Below are positions 43,189 to 52,457 of a stretch of 64,000 nt of DNA, in pieces. A program made the position numbers and the translations under genes. Origin of the DNA: Anaerolineales bacterium (lineage in GTDB: Bacteria; Chloroflexota; Anaerolineae; Anaerolineales; UBA4823). The stretch spans positions 36,845 to 100,844 of the forward strand of contig JAGVAD010000021.1 of the NCBI GenBank assembly GCA_020060465.1, written 5' to 3'. The notes below the pieces were generated by a model. That model had not been told where the DNA came from, did not search any database, and saw only the letters and a list, made by a program, of their open reading frames with translations. The stretch's first letter is position 1, and each line of letters opens with the position of its first letter.

Positions 43189-45027
43189 ATGCTTAGCAGA
43201 CTCAAACATTTGATGATTGGAAACCCGCTGCCTTCGCAAGCGCTGGCAGAGAAGCGTCTCAATAAAATTCGCGCCCTGGCTGTGTTCTCGCCCGACGCCC
43301 TCTCATCTATTGCTTACGCCAATCAAGAAATCTTCTTAGGGCTGGTAGCCGCTGGTGCGGCCGGTTTACGTCTGGCATGGCCGATTGGTCTGGCAATTAC
43401 TACTTTATTAGCTATTGTAGCCATATCCTATCTACAAACCATCCACGCTTATCCATCCGGCGGCGGCTCCTACGTGGTGGCGCGAGACAACTTAGGTAAA
43501 ACCACCGGATTGATTGCCGCTGCTGCCCTCTTGATTGACTATTTACTCACTGCGGCGGTCAGCCTCACCGCCGGTGTGGAGGCTCTGGCCTCCGCCTATC
43601 CGGCTTTGTGGCCGCATCGCATCACCCTGGCGCTCCTCATATTACTCATATTGACGCTGGCAAATCTACGCGGACTGCGTGAGAGCGGCGCGTTCATGGC
43701 CATACCTGTTTATCTTTTTCTGGTCACCTATCTGCCCATGCTGGCTTATGGTGTTTTCCAATTGATTGTCAACGGTCCAGGCGATCTCAGTACCGCTGCG
43801 CCCCCGGCTGCCAGGCCGCTCACTCTGTTTTTAGTACTCCATGCTTTTGCCACTGGTTGCACTGCGCTGACTGGGGTGGAGGCAATCAGCAACGGTGTCC
43901 CTTCTTTTCAAAAACCCGAAGAACAAAATGCTGCCCGCACCATGATCGTGATGGCGATTCTAATGGGCGTCTTGTTTGCCGGCAGTATTGGTCTGACCCA
44001 GTCCCTGGCGGTTGTGGCTCAGCCCAATGAAACAATCCTGTCTGCGCTGGCGCATAAATTGCTGGGCAACGGTTTTGCATATTTCAGTATTCAGCTAACC
44101 ACGACGTTAATTCTAGCTGTGGCGGCGAACACAAGTTTTGCGGGTTTTCCAAGGTTAGCGGCCATCCTGGCAAGCGATGGTTATCTGCCGCGCCAACTGA
44201 CGAACCTGGGAGACCGCCTGGTCTTCGCAAATGGCATCGTCGCTTTGTCCCTGGCTTCCGCAGGGTTAATCATCGTTTTTCATGGCGATACCCATGCCCT
44301 GGTGCCTCTATTCGCGGTAGGCGTCTTTCTGGCCTATACGTTATCGCAAATCGGCATGGTTGTCCATTGGGCGCGCGAGCGCAAATCAGGCTGGCATATT
44401 AAGGCTCTCATCAATGGGTTTGGCGGTCTGATTACAGCGATCACCCTGACCATTGTCGCTTACAGTAAGTTCCTGGAAGGCGCCTGGATCACAATCCTGT
44501 TAATTATTGCAATTGTGCTTGGACACCAGAAAATTAAACGTCACTATCAAGAAGTCGGCGCGCAGCTCTCTTTGCGTGGATTGCCGCCCTCGCTGCGCCC
44601 CTATCCCCCACCGCGGGTGGTGATTCCAATTTCCGGCGTGCATCGCGGGGTTATTAATGCGGTAGATTTTGCTCGCTCGATTGCCAATGATGTGACCGGT
44701 CTGTACATTGAGATTGAACCAGGCAACAGCGAACGCGTGCGAAAAGAATGGCAGCTTTGGTTTCCAGACATCCCACTGGAAGTTCGCTCCTCTCCCTATC
44801 GCTCAATTATTGGTCCCTTACTGGACTTCCTGGATGAGACCGATCTGAAACACAATGACGGTCAGTTGGCGACCGTGGTGCTGCCCGAATTCATCCCAGC
44901 AAAATGGTGGCACAGCCTGTTGCATAACCAAACTTCCTGGTTGATTAAGACCGCGTTACTCTACCGCCGGCGCACATTGGGTTTCCAGCGGGTCATTATT
45001 GACGTTCCTTACCATTTGCGCCAGTAG
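43189..45027 (+). CDS. kimA: KimA-like potassium importer (APC superfamily)
   Basis: The 612-residue protein resembles Bacillus KimA (YdaO) along its length: IGNPLPSQALAEKRLNKI near the start, SPDALSSIAYANQEI, YPSGGGSYVVARDNLG, TGVEAISNGVPSFQKP, and the end LHNQTSWLIKTALLYRRR and VPYHLRQ. Twelve membrane helices are followed by a cytoplasmic USP-like domain of about 150 residues (VVIPISGVHRGVINAVDFAR). KimA is a high-affinity potassium/proton symporter inhibited by c-di-AMP. The assignment rests on remembered similarity; an amino acid permease is the alternative. There is no ribosome site; coupling to the gene four bases upstream is likely. Confidence 0.78.
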   Translation: MLSRLKHLMIGNPLPSQALAEKRLNKIRALAVFSPDALSSIAYANQEIFLGLVAAGAAGLRLAWPIGLAITTLLAIVAISYLQTIHAYPSGGGSYVVARDNLGKTTGLIAAAALLIDYLLTAAVSLTAGVEALASAYPALWPHRITLALLILLILTLANLRGLRESGAFMAIPVYLFLVTYLPMLAYGVFQLIVNGPGDLSTAAPPAARPLTLFLVLHAFATGCTALTGVEAISNGVPSFQKPEEQNAARTMIVMAILMGVLFAGSIGLTQSLAVVAQPNETILSALAHKLLGNGFAYFSIQLTTTLILAVAANTSFAGFPRLAAILASDGYLPRQLTNLGDRLVFANGIVALSLASAGLIIVFHGDTHALVPLFAVGVFLAYTLSQIGMVVHWARERKSGWHIKALINGFGGLITAITLTIVAYSKFLEGAWITILLIIAIVLGHQKIKRHYQEVGAQLSLRGLPPSLRPYPPPRVVIPISGVHRGVINAVDFARSIANDVTGLYIEIEPGNSERVRKEWQLWFPDIPLEVRSSPYRSIIGPLLDFLDETDLKHNDGQLATVVLPEFIPAKWWHSLLHNQTSWLIKTALLYRRRTLGFQRVIIDVPYHLRQ

Positions 45028-45061
45028 GCATTCTCATCATACCAGGCGTTCCGTCTCAGCT

Positions 45062-46534
45062 TTACAATCCATCCTTACCGGACTGAGCTTTCTTCCCTTG
45101 CTGCCAGAGTTGTTCCATCTCATCCAATGTCATTTGATCCAGCGAACGACCCTGAGCGCGAGCCGCTGATTCGATGAAAGCGAAACGCTTGCGAAAGCGA
45201 GCGTTGGCTTCTCGCAAGGCGCTCTCCGCATCCACATGATACCAACGGGCGAGGTTCACCACCGCAAAGAGCAGGTCGCCAATCTCGGCGGCTTTTTCAG
45301 CGCCTTGCGCCGCTTCTTCGACTTCGCGCAGCTCCTCCAACACCTTGTCCATCACCCCCTGAAGTTCCGGCCAATCGAAGCCCACGCGGGCGGCGCGTTT
45401 CTGGTATTGCTGCGCCTGCGCCAGCGCTGGCAGCGCCAATGGGGCGCCATCCAACAAGCCAGTTTCCGATTTGCCGTTCACCGCCCTCTCTTCGGCTTTC
45501 AACCGCTCCCAGTTTTGCAACACCTGGCGTGCGTCGTCAAGCCGTGTTTCGCCAAAGACGTGCGGATGGCGGCGCACAATCTTTGTATGGATGCCACGTA
45601 AAACATCCGTCATATTGAATTCGCCGGCTTCGCTTGCAATCTGGGTATGCAGCAGAATCAAGAGCAACAGATCACCCAGCTCTTCACACATGCCGGCTTC
45701 ATCCTGCGCATCAATTGCAGCCAGAGCTTCATAGGTTTCCTCTAAGAGATCGGAGCGCAGGCTCTGATGGGTTTGCTCGCGATCCCACGGGCAGCCATCT
45801 GGGGCGCGCAGGCGGGCGACAACTTCTTGAAAGGCTTCGAAAGATGTTTCCACACCCAGCGGCGGCACGTACAAACAAGTCAGCAAACCGATGTGCGGGC
45901 TGCGGTCTATTTCATATAAAGCCAGATGCTCCACTCGTTCCTGCGGCGTGCCGGCGGCGTGCACCAGTTGCACCGGATGTTCATCTGGATACACATTCAT
46001 CAAAGTCAACTTGAGGTCTGAAGTCGTCAACTGCGAATGCACCTGGGCAACGAGCGCTGGGGCGCTTGGAGGGAAAGAAGGCATGTGAGTGGCGATCAGT
46101 TCCAGGGCGTCCACCAACACCAAATTGGTGAATGGATCAATCCCCAACGCGCTAAACACCGGCTCCAGGAAACTCAATCCTTCCACAATACGCACCGGCA
46201 ATCCCTCCGCCCGCGCTCGACGGACAATCTCCGGCGCAGTAGCCTCAGCAACAAAGGGGTGCCCCGGAACAGCGTAAACCACGCCTTGTGGACGTCGCCC
46301 CAATGTCAGCACTTGCTCAACAATCTGAGCATAAACCGCATCGAAGGTCTGGCTCTGTTGGTAAAGCTCATCAAAGCTGTACACCTGCAGATGCGCCGGG
46401 AACCCGGCGATCACCGGGTGTTGCCGGGTGCGCAGATAAACCTCTGCGCTCGACTCCAGCAATTCCCAGGCTTCACGGGTGAGCAATTTGGGGTCGCCGG
46501 GACCTAATCCGACGATGGTAACGCCTGCGCTCAT
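45062..46534 (-). CDS. YabN/MazG-like fusion: tetrapyrrole methylase domain plus nucleotide pyrophosphohydrolase
   Basis: This 490-residue protein fuses a tetrapyrrole methylase-like domain (VTIVGLGPGDPKLLTREA, YAVPGHPFVAE, residues 1 to about 225) to a MazG domain (VVARLRAPDGCPWDREQTHQSLR, EETYEALAAID, EELGDLLLLILLHTQIA, then a second half with AAEIGDLLFAVVNLARWY). MazG hydrolyses NTPs to NMPs and can lower ppGpp or remove damaged nucleotides. The fusion matches YabN of Firmicutes. It lies beyond the terminator of the ribosomal operon and probably has its own promoter. Confidence 0.92.
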   Translation of the reverse strand: MSAGVTIVGLGPGDPKLLTREAWELLESSAEVYLRTRQHPVIAGFPAHLQVYSFDELYQQSQTFDAVYAQIVEQVLTLGRRPQGVVYAVPGHPFVAEATAPEIVRRARAEGLPVRIVEGLSFLEPVFSALGIDPFTNLVLVDALELIATHMPSFPPSAPALVAQVHSQLTTSDLKLTLMNVYPDEHPVQLVHAAGTPQERVEHLALYEIDRSPHIGLLTCLYVPPLGVETSFEAFQEVVARLRAPDGCPWDREQTHQSLRSDLLEETYEALAAIDAQDEAGMCEELGDLLLLILLHTQIASEAGEFNMTDVLRGIHTKIVRRHPHVFGETRLDDARQVLQNWERLKAEERAVNGKSETGLLDGAPLALPALAQAQQYQKRAARVGFDWPELQGVMDKVLEELREVEEAAQGAEKAAEIGDLLFAVVNLARWYHVDAESALREANARFRKRFAFIESAARAQGRSLDQMTLDEMEQLWQQGKKAQSGKDGL

Positions 46535-46574
46535 CAGTCTCCTTCAAGAAATAACAACAAACGCCTATTAAACC

Positions 46575-46640
46575 AAAACGTAATGCGAAACCCGCAATGC
46601 GTTATCCGAGGCGATACGCACTGCGCCGTTCGCATTACGT
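46575..46640 (-). terminator. large terminator hairpin at the end of the ribosomal operon
   Basis: ACGTAATGCGAA (46578-46589) and TTCGCATTACGT (46629-46640) are a perfect 12-bp inverted repeat; a second imperfect stem (GCAATGCGTTATC with GATACGCACTGC) fills the loop. On the minus strand TTTTGG follows. It ends the transcript 24 bases beyond rpsI. Confidence 0.75.
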
Positions 46641-46663
46641 CAGAAATACACCACAACCAGGCG

Positions 46664-47059
46664 TTAGCGCTTGGTATAGGTAGGCGCTTTGCGGGCGCGC
46701 TTCAAGCCGGGTTTCTTGCGCTCTTTAATGCGGGCGTCGCGCGTGAGAAAACCGCCTTTGCGCATCACCGGGCGCAAGTCGGGGTTCATCTTAATCAAGG
46801 CGCGAGCTACACCTAGCTTCACCGCGTCGGTCTGTCCGCTCACGCCACCGCCTTTGACCACCACCGAAACGTCCAGAGCTTCCAGATTCTCACCAGCCGA
46901 TTGCAAGGGAGCCAGGATCGCCTGTTTATCGCCCAGACGGGTGAAATACATCTCCAACGGTTTCTCATTGACGATAAATTTACCCGAACCGCTCATCACT
47001 CGCACGCGAGCGGTAGCTTCCTTGCGGCGGCCAATGCCTTCGTAATACTGAACTGCCAT
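46664..47059 (-). CDS. rpsI: 30S ribosomal protein S9
   Basis: The 131-residue protein has YYEGIGRRKEATARVRV and the basic C-terminal tail KKPGLKRARKAPTYTKR, which reaches the P-site tRNA in the 30S subunit. It follows rplM by four bases and is the last gene before the terminator. Confidence 0.98.
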   Translation of the reverse strand: MAVQYYEGIGRRKEATARVRVMSGSGKFIVNEKPLEMYFTRLGDKQAILAPLQSAGENLEALDVSVVVKGGGVSGQTDAVKLGVARALIKMNPDLRPVMRKGGFLTRDARIKERKKPGLKRARKAPTYTKR

Positions 47060-47063
47060 TTTT

Positions 47064-47510
47064 CTACTCCTTGCCCAGCGTCACAGGTTGCGGCTTTTGC
47101 GCTTCATGCGGGTGTTCCGGCCCTGCATAAACTTTAAGTTTCTTGATCAATTGACGTCCGAACTTGTTATGCGGCAACATGCCCCATACTGCACGGCGGA
47201 TCACCCGATCGGGATGCTTTTGAAGCTGATCGCGCAGGCTGGTCGCCGTCAACCCGCTGGGATAGATCGAATGCCGGTAATAGAATTTTTCCTGCATCTT
47301 CTTGCCGGTCACCTGAATGCGTTCACAATTTACCACCACAACATAACCTCCGGTATCCATTCCGGGAGTGAAGTTGGGTTTGTTCTTGCCCAGCAAGATC
47401 GTAGCAATCTGCGTCGCCAAACGTCCCAGGTTTTGGCCCTCGGCGTCGAACAGATACCATTCCTGCGTGATCTCGGCTGCTTTGGGTATATATGTCTTAT
47501 CCACGCTCAT
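47064..47510 (-). CDS. rplM: 50S ribosomal protein L13
   Basis: The 148-residue protein has WYLFDAEGQNLGRLATQIA, LLGKNKPNFTPGMDTGGYVVVVN and AVWGMLPHNKFGRQLIKKLKVY, the family's conserved segments. L13 is an early assembly protein of the 50S subunit. It is paired with rpsI as usual and lies 76 bases after truA. Confidence 0.98.
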   Translation of the reverse strand: MSVDKTYIPKAAEITQEWYLFDAEGQNLGRLATQIATILLGKNKPNFTPGMDTGGYVVVVNCERIQVTGKKMQEKFYYRHSIYPSGLTATSLRDQLQKHPDRVIRRAVWGMLPHNKFGRQLIKKLKVYAGPEHPHEAQKPQPVTLGKE

Positions 47511-47586
47511 CCTCTCTACTTCTCGACCAGGCGTTAGCGGCCTGAGCCGTATATCAAGAGTTGTTTACTTACTCAACCAGGTTTTC

Positions 47587-48333
47587 TCAATAGATTACTT
47601 CGACCAATGTCAGCCCATGTGCAGGCGCTAATGTCCTGAGTTTTGCGCCATTTGGATTCTGAAGGTAATTCACCACATCTTCAGGTTCCTGCTTACCCTG
47701 ACCTATGGCTGCCAACAATCCGACCATACGACGCACCATGTGAAATAAAAATGCGTTGGCGCTCACCTCAAAGATCCAGCCATCCGACAGCTCAGGCGAC
47801 CATTGCGCTTGGTAAACCGTGCGCAGGGTGATGCCTTTTCGGCGCGGCGGCGAACCAAAAGCCGCAAAGTCATGCGTTCCGATCAGATAAGTTGCGGCGC
47901 GCTGCATCCTTTCGCCATCCACGCCCGGCCAGACTCTCCAGGCATATCGTTCCCGCAGTGGGTTGCGCCTGGGTTGGCAGAATAAGCGATACTGATAGCG
48001 GCGAGCGCGGGCGTCGTAGCGCGGATGAAAGTCGTCTGCAACCGGCTGCGCGGCTTGAGCCGCCACGTCTGTTGGAAGGTAGGCGTTCAAAGCCGCCAAC
48101 AGAGCCTCCATCGAATGCGACCAATCCAGGTCAAATGCGATCACCTGACCACTGGCGTGTACGCCGACGTCCGTTCGACCGGCGAACAGGATTGCCTGTC
48201 CTTGCCAGCCAATCCGACGTAAAGCTTCTTCTACAACGCCTTGCACAGTGCGTTGGCCGGAGCTACCCGCCTGGCGCTGAAAACCGTAGAATTCAGCGCC
48301 GTCGTATGCGAGAATTACCTGGTAACGTGCCAT
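47587..48333 (-). CDS. truA: tRNA pseudouridine(38-40) synthase
   Basis: TruA makes pseudouridine at positions 38-40 of the tRNA anticodon arm. The 248-residue protein has YDGAEFYGFQRQ, the catalytic Asp in FAGRTDVGVHASGQV, and FLFHMVRRMVGLLAAIG near the end. Its place between rplQ and rplM is common in many bacteria. Confidence 0.97.
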   Translation of the reverse strand: MARYQVILAYDGAEFYGFQRQAGSSGQRTVQGVVEEALRRIGWQGQAILFAGRTDVGVHASGQVIAFDLDWSHSMEALLAALNAYLPTDVAAQAAQPVADDFHPRYDARARRYQYRLFCQPRRNPLRERYAWRVWPGVDGERMQRAATYLIGTHDFAAFGSPPRRKGITLRTVYQAQWSPELSDGWIFEVSANAFLFHMVRRMVGLLAAIGQGKQEPEDVVNYLQNPNGAKLRTLAPAHGLTLVEVIY

Positions 48334-48391
48334 ATTGCGCTGGCGCCTGAGGGTTGATTTGCCGAGTCGCCAGTCGCGTCGCTCCTGGATA

Positions 48392-48769
48392 CTAGTCTTC
48401 GACCAGCTCCAGGATCACCATTTCGGCTGAGTCGCCCATGCGCGGACCCAGCTTGATCATTCGAGTGTAACCGCCCTGGCGATTTTCGTAGCGCGGGGCG
48501 ATGTCGTCAAAAAGTTTCTTCACTGCGGCCGCGTCGCTCAACCTGGCGGCTGCCAGTCGCCGAGCATGTACCATACGCGCCTCGCCCGCGGCGTTGCCGC
48601 GTTTGGCAATTGTGATCAGGCGCTCCGCCTGACCGCGGATCGCTTCGGCTTTGGCGCGCGTGGTGCGGATGCGCTCATGCTCGAACAATTGCTTCACCAG
48701 GATACGCCGCAGAGCTGCCCGTTCATCCTTACTACGACCAAGTTTTACTCCAGCTACTCTGTGTCGCAT
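48392..48769 (-). CDS. rplQ: 50S ribosomal protein L17
   Basis: The 125-residue protein has the signature MRHRVAGVKLGRSKDERAAL, ITTRAKAE-like IRTTRAKAEAIRGQAER, and the end GYTRMIKLGPRMGDSAEMVILEL. It follows rpoA by six bases at the end of the alpha section. Confidence 0.98.
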   Translation of the reverse strand: MRHRVAGVKLGRSKDERAALRRILVKQLFEHERIRTTRAKAEAIRGQAERLITIAKRGNAAGEARMVHARRLAAARLSDAAAVKKLFDDIAPRYENRQGGYTRMIKLGPRMGDSAEMVILELVED

Positions 48770-48775
48770 AATGTG

Positions 48776-49747
48776 TTACTCCAGTTCTTTATCGCTGCCG
48801 TCTTTGAGATAGCCCTTCTCACGCATTTTTTGGCGCAATTCATCCAGGCTCTTCTCGCCGAAATTCCGGATAGACATTACTGCTTCATCGCCCTTTTCGA
48901 GAAGTTCCAGCACTTCGCCCACAGTGGTGATGCCGGTGCGTTTGAGCGAGTTAAACACTCGCACAGAAAGATCCAGGTTCTCGATGGGCGTCTCAATTAT
49001 CTCACTGGTCAATCGGCTGCCCACTTCCTCTTCTAGAGCAATGGCCGCCAACGATTCTTCGCTGATGCCAGCGATGTGGCGCAGATGATCAATAATGATC
49101 TTTGCGCTGGTGCTGAGCGCTTCCTCTGGACCAATGGTGCCGTCGGTCCAGATTTCCAGAATCAGCTTATCGAAGTTGGTGCTTTGCCCTACTCGTGCAT
49201 AACCGACATCCCAGTTTACGCGTTTCACCGGGCTATAGATGGCATCCACCGGCAGTTCGCCGATCGGCAAATGGCCGATGCGGTCGTCCGCCGGCGAATA
49301 ACCCCGCCCGCGCTCCACTGTCATCTCGATTTCCAGATGGGCGTTGTCATCATCCACCGTGAACAGATACAAGTCCGGGTTCACAATTTCTACTTCTGGC
49401 GGCGTAATGATGTCGCCAGCAGTGACCACGCCGCTGCCGCGTACTTCCAGGTGCAAACGGGCGGTATCCACATCGTACAATTTCATCCGCAATTGCTTGA
49501 TTTGCAACATCAGCCGGATGACATCTTCGCGCACACCCGGAATATCGCTGAACTCGTGCTGCACATCCGCAATGCGGATCGAGGTGACCGCCGCGCCGTC
49601 CAAAGAGGACAGCAACACCCGACGAAGGGCATTGCCCAGCGTGATCCCATAGCCGCGTTCCAGCGGGCTGATGATGAACTTGCCGTAATTGCGCGCCTCA
49701 GCTTCGCGCTCAATTTTCGGCGTTACCATATTACTTAAACCGATCAC
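48776..49747 (-). CDS. rpoA: DNA-directed RNA polymerase subunit alpha
   Basis: The 323-residue protein has the N-terminal assembly domain (YGKFIISPLERGYGITLGNALRRVLL) and, after a linker, the C-terminal domain (LDLSVRVFNSLKRTGITTVGEVLELLE) that binds UP elements and activators. I chose the GTG start at 49747 because GAGGTGA is a few bases upstream; ATG 49729 is the alternative. The usual place after rpsD. Confidence 0.98.
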   Translation of the reverse strand: MIGLSNMVTPKIEREAEARNYGKFIISPLERGYGITLGNALRRVLLSSLDGAAVTSIRIADVQHEFSDIPGVREDVIRLMLQIKQLRMKLYDVDTARLHLEVRGSGVVTAGDIITPPEVEIVNPDLYLFTVDDDNAHLEIEMTVERGRGYSPADDRIGHLPIGELPVDAIYSPVKRVNWDVGYARVGQSTNFDKLILEIWTDGTIGPEEALSTSAKIIIDHLRHIAGISEESLAAIALEEEVGSRLTSEIIETPIENLDLSVRVFNSLKRTGITTVGEVLELLEKGDEAVMSIRNFGEKSLDELRQKMREKGYLKDGSDKELE

Positions 49748-49828
49748 GGTTCACCTCATCCCCGTTCTAACAGGCCGACGCGGCGGCGCACAGAACGCAC
49801 GCCGTCCTCGTCGAACATACTTTCTTCA

Positions 49829-50467
49829 TTATCGCGAGTAATACTCGACGATGAGCTGCTCTTGCAGGTTGCTGTCAATTTCCGAGCGCTCCGGCAGGCG
49901 CAGGACTGTGCCCGAAAGATTGCGCAGGTCTCTGCTCAACCAGGCAGGCACGGTGCGCTCCTCAGCCACGGCAGCCAGGTCCTTGAAAAATGGGCGTGGA
50001 CGCGAACCCTCGCGCACCGAAATCACATCTCCTTGAGAGACCAGCATCGAAGGCACATCCGTTCGCCGTCCGTTGACCGAAAAATGCCCATGCGTCACCA
50101 ATAAGCGCGCCTGAGCGCGGCTATCGGCGAAGCCCAACCGGAAGATCACATTATCCAGGCGGGATTCCAGGATCTGCAATAGATTCAAACCCGTCAGACC
50201 CCGACGGCTCAATGAGACTTCATAATAGCGACGGAACTGCCGTTCCAGAATGCCATACATGCGGCGCGCTTTTTGCTTGGCGCGCAGTTGGCGGTTATAG
50301 TCCGATTCGCGGCGACGACGGAATTGGGCGCCTTTGCCGTGTTGTCCAGGGGGATACCCACGACGCTCGAATGAACACTTCGGGCTGAAACAGCGCTCAC
50401 CCTTCAAAAACAGCTTTTCGCCTTCTCGCCGGCACAATTTACAAACTGGCCCACGATATTTCGACAT
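49829..50467 (-). CDS. rpsD: 30S ribosomal protein S4, zinc-binding form
   Basis: The 212-residue protein binds 16S rRNA early in 30S assembly. Its start has four Cys ([18 protein letters not shown] and SPKC), the zinc-binding form. It then has [10 protein letters not shown] and an S4 domain with [14 protein letters not shown] and [17 protein letters not shown]. Confidence 0.98.
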   Translation of the reverse strand: MSKYRGPVCKLCRREGEKLFLKGERCFSPKCSFERRGYPPGQHGKGAQFRRRRESDYNRQLRAKQKARRMYGILERQFRRYYEVSLSRRGLTGLNLLQILESRLDNVIFRLGFADSRAQARLLVTHGHFSVNGRRTDVPSMLVSQGDVISVREGSRPRPFFKDLAAVAEERTVPAWLSRDLRNLSGTVLRLPERSEIDSNLQEQLIVEYYSR

Positions 50468-50495
50468 ACGTTACGTTCCTATCCTTCCTGATATT

Positions 50496-50900
50496 CTATA
50501 CGCGGCGTTTCTTCGGCGGCCGGCAGCCGTTATGCGGAACAGGGGTGACATCAGAAATGAGAGTCACACGCAGACCCAAGGCTTGAACGGCGCGGATAGC
50601 CGACTCGCGGCCTGGCCCTGGGCCCTTGACAAATAGCTCCACTTCTTGAAGCCCCATCGCCATAGCAGCCTTGACGGCCTGTTCGGCTGCAAGGCGGGCT
50701 GCAAATGGGGTGCTCTTGCGCGAACCCTTGAAGCCAGCCGAGCCCGCGCTGCCCCAGGCCACCGTATTGCCTTGCAGATCGGTGACGGTGACAATGGTGT
50801 TATTGAAAGTTGCATTGATGTGAACCTGTCCAGAGGACAACGTTCGCTTGACCTTCTTTGCGCCGCCTTTGCGACGTGCAGCACGTACAGTTTGAGCCAT
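50496..50900 (-). CDS. rpsK: 30S ribosomal protein S11
   Basis: The 134-residue protein has [34 protein letters not shown] and [35 protein letters not shown] (split here for length at DVTPVPHN). It sits on the 30S platform. A 153-base spacer with nothing visible separates it from rpsM. Confidence 0.97.
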   Translation of the reverse strand: MAQTVRAARRKGGAKKVKRTLSSGQVHINATFNNTIVTVTDLQGNTVAWGSAGSAGFKGSRKSTPFAARLAAEQAVKAAMAMGLQEVELFVKGPGPGRESAIRAVQALGLRVTLISDVTPVPHNGCRPPKKRRV

Positions 50901-51053
50901 AGTACCTCACTATCTAACTGATCTCGTCTCCGCTGCTCAGACAGCCGCTGGGTGGAAGGAACCCGATCTGAACCGGCGGGGTTGAAACCAAAACTACAAT
51001 ACAGGTATGTATCTCCTTGCGTCGGGCAACACGCGCCTAACGCCAAATAGAGA

Positions 51054-51440
51054 TTATTTCTTAGCGCCGCGGCGCCGACCGCGACCAGCCACCGTTTTCT
51101 TGGGGCCTTTGCGAGTGCGGGCATTGGTGCGTGTGCGCTGGCCGCGCACCGGCAGGTTGCGACGGTGTCGCAAGCCGCGATAACTGCCAATTTCGATCAG
51201 GCGTTTGATATTGAGCTGTACCTCACGCCGCAGATCGCCCTCTACCTTAAAATGCTGGCCGATATAATCGCGCAGCAGAGCGACCTCCGCATCGGTCAGG
51301 TCTTTCACCCGCTTATCTGGATCTACTTTTGTGGCAGCCAGGATCTGCTGGGCGCGCGGCAGACCAATGCCATATAAATAGGTCAAGCCAATCTCGACCC
51401 GCTTGTTCCGTGGTAAATCTACGCCTTCAATACGAGCCAT
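51054..51440 (-). CDS. rpsM: 30S ribosomal protein S13
   Basis: The 128-residue protein begins [19 protein letters not shown], has the helix-hairpin-helix-like [14 protein letters not shown], and ends with the basic tail [24 protein letters not shown] that contacts the P-site tRNA (given in two parts: [22 protein letters not shown]). It is six bases after rpmJ. Confidence 0.97.
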   Translation of the reverse strand: MARIEGVDLPRNKRVEIGLTYLYGIGLPRAQQILAATKVDPDKRVKDLTDAEVALLRDYIGQHFKVEGDLRREVQLNIKRLIEIGSYRGLRHRRNLPVRGQRTRTNARTRKGPKKTVAGRGRRRGAKK

Positions 51441-51446
51441 GTCTGC

Positions 51447-51560
51447 CTACCCCTGTCGCTGTTTGTGTTTTGGATTTTCACAAATGACGTACAAAACGCC
51501 CTTACGCCGGACAATCTTACAATTGGCGCAGCGCTTTTTAATAGACGCAGTTACTTTCAT
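51447..51560 (-). CDS. rpmJ: 50S ribosomal protein L36
   Basis: This is a 37-residue gene. The protein is [20 protein letters not shown] followed by [17 protein letters not shown], with the zinc ligands Cys-x2-Cys, Cys and His. It lies between map and rpsM as usual. infA, which is often next to it, is missing: only 120 bases separate rpmJ from map. Confidence 0.97.
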   Translation of the reverse strand: MKVTASIKKRCANCKIVRRKGVLYVICENPKHKQRQG

Positions 51561-51680
51561 GATAACTCTCTCCTGGTCGGCGGTCAAAAACAGAGGTCAA
51601 TTTCATTGACCAGCCGAAGTTTTGATTATACTCGTTCCTTTTCAATTCGTCCAGCCTCTGCTATCAAAACCCCAGCCGCG

Positions 51681-52454
51681 TCACGGCAAGGTCAAGATTA
51701 TCGGATCGCCTTCTGTAACTGCCACGCTATGCTCATAATGAGCGGTCAGCGAGCCATCGGCAGAGACTACTGTCCACTGATCCGGCAAGACGCGAGTACG
51801 GGGCGTTCCAACCAAGACCATTGGTTCCAGGGCAATGGTCATGCCTGGGCGTAACACAATCCCCCGCCCGGGAATGCCGTAATTGGGCACCTGGGGGCCT
51901 TCGTGCATTTGCCGTCCTACGCCATGTCCGGTGTATTCGCGCGTGACATGATAACCATGGCTTTCCACAAAGCGCTGAATGGCGGCGGAAACATCTCCGG
52001 TGCGGTTGCCGGGTCGCATCCAGCGGATGCCTTCATACAGCGCCTGCTCAGTTACTTCTATCAAACGCCTGGCTTCGGCGGAAATTTCGCCTACGCCTAC
52101 GGTGAACGCCGCGTCGCCGACAAAACCTTCCAGCAAAGTGCCGCAGTCAACCGAAACGATGTCGCCTTCTTTCAAGCGCCGCTTGCTGGGAAAGCCATGA
52201 ACCAACTCCTCGTTAATGCTGATGCACAGCGATGCCGGATAAGGATATGCGCCGGGGTAACCTTTGAACACCGGTATGCCGCCATGCTTACGGATAATTT
52301 CCTCCGCCGCGGCATCCAGGTCAGCCGTAACTACGCCGGGCGCAATCATTTCGCGCACCGCTGCCAATGCCAGAGCGTTCACCCGCCCCGCTTCACGCAT
52401 CAGCGCCAACTCGGCTTTGCTTTTGATGACAATATTCCGATCCCAGCTCATCAT
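51681..52454 (-). CDS. map: type I methionine aminopeptidase
   Basis: Map removes the N-terminal Met from new proteins. The 257-residue protein has metal ligands in VSVDCGTLLEGFVGDAAFTVG (two Asp), GHGVGRQMHEGPQVPNYG (His), ALEPM (Glu) and HYEHSVAVTE (Glu). Two ATG codons are consecutive; I give the first. It follows adk by three bases. Confidence 0.97.
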   Translation of the reverse strand: MMSWDRNIVIKSKAELALMREAGRVNALALAAVREMIAPGVVTADLDAAAEEIIRKHGGIPVFKGYPGAYPYPASLCISINEELVHGFPSKRRLKEGDIVSVDCGTLLEGFVGDAAFTVGVGEISAEARRLIEVTEQALYEGIRWMRPGNRTGDVSAAIQRFVESHGYHVTREYTGHGVGRQMHEGPQVPNYGIPGRGIVLRPGMTIALEPMVLVGTPRTRVLPDQWTVVSADGSLTAHYEHSVAVTEGDPIILTLP

Positions 52455-52457
52455 TGC

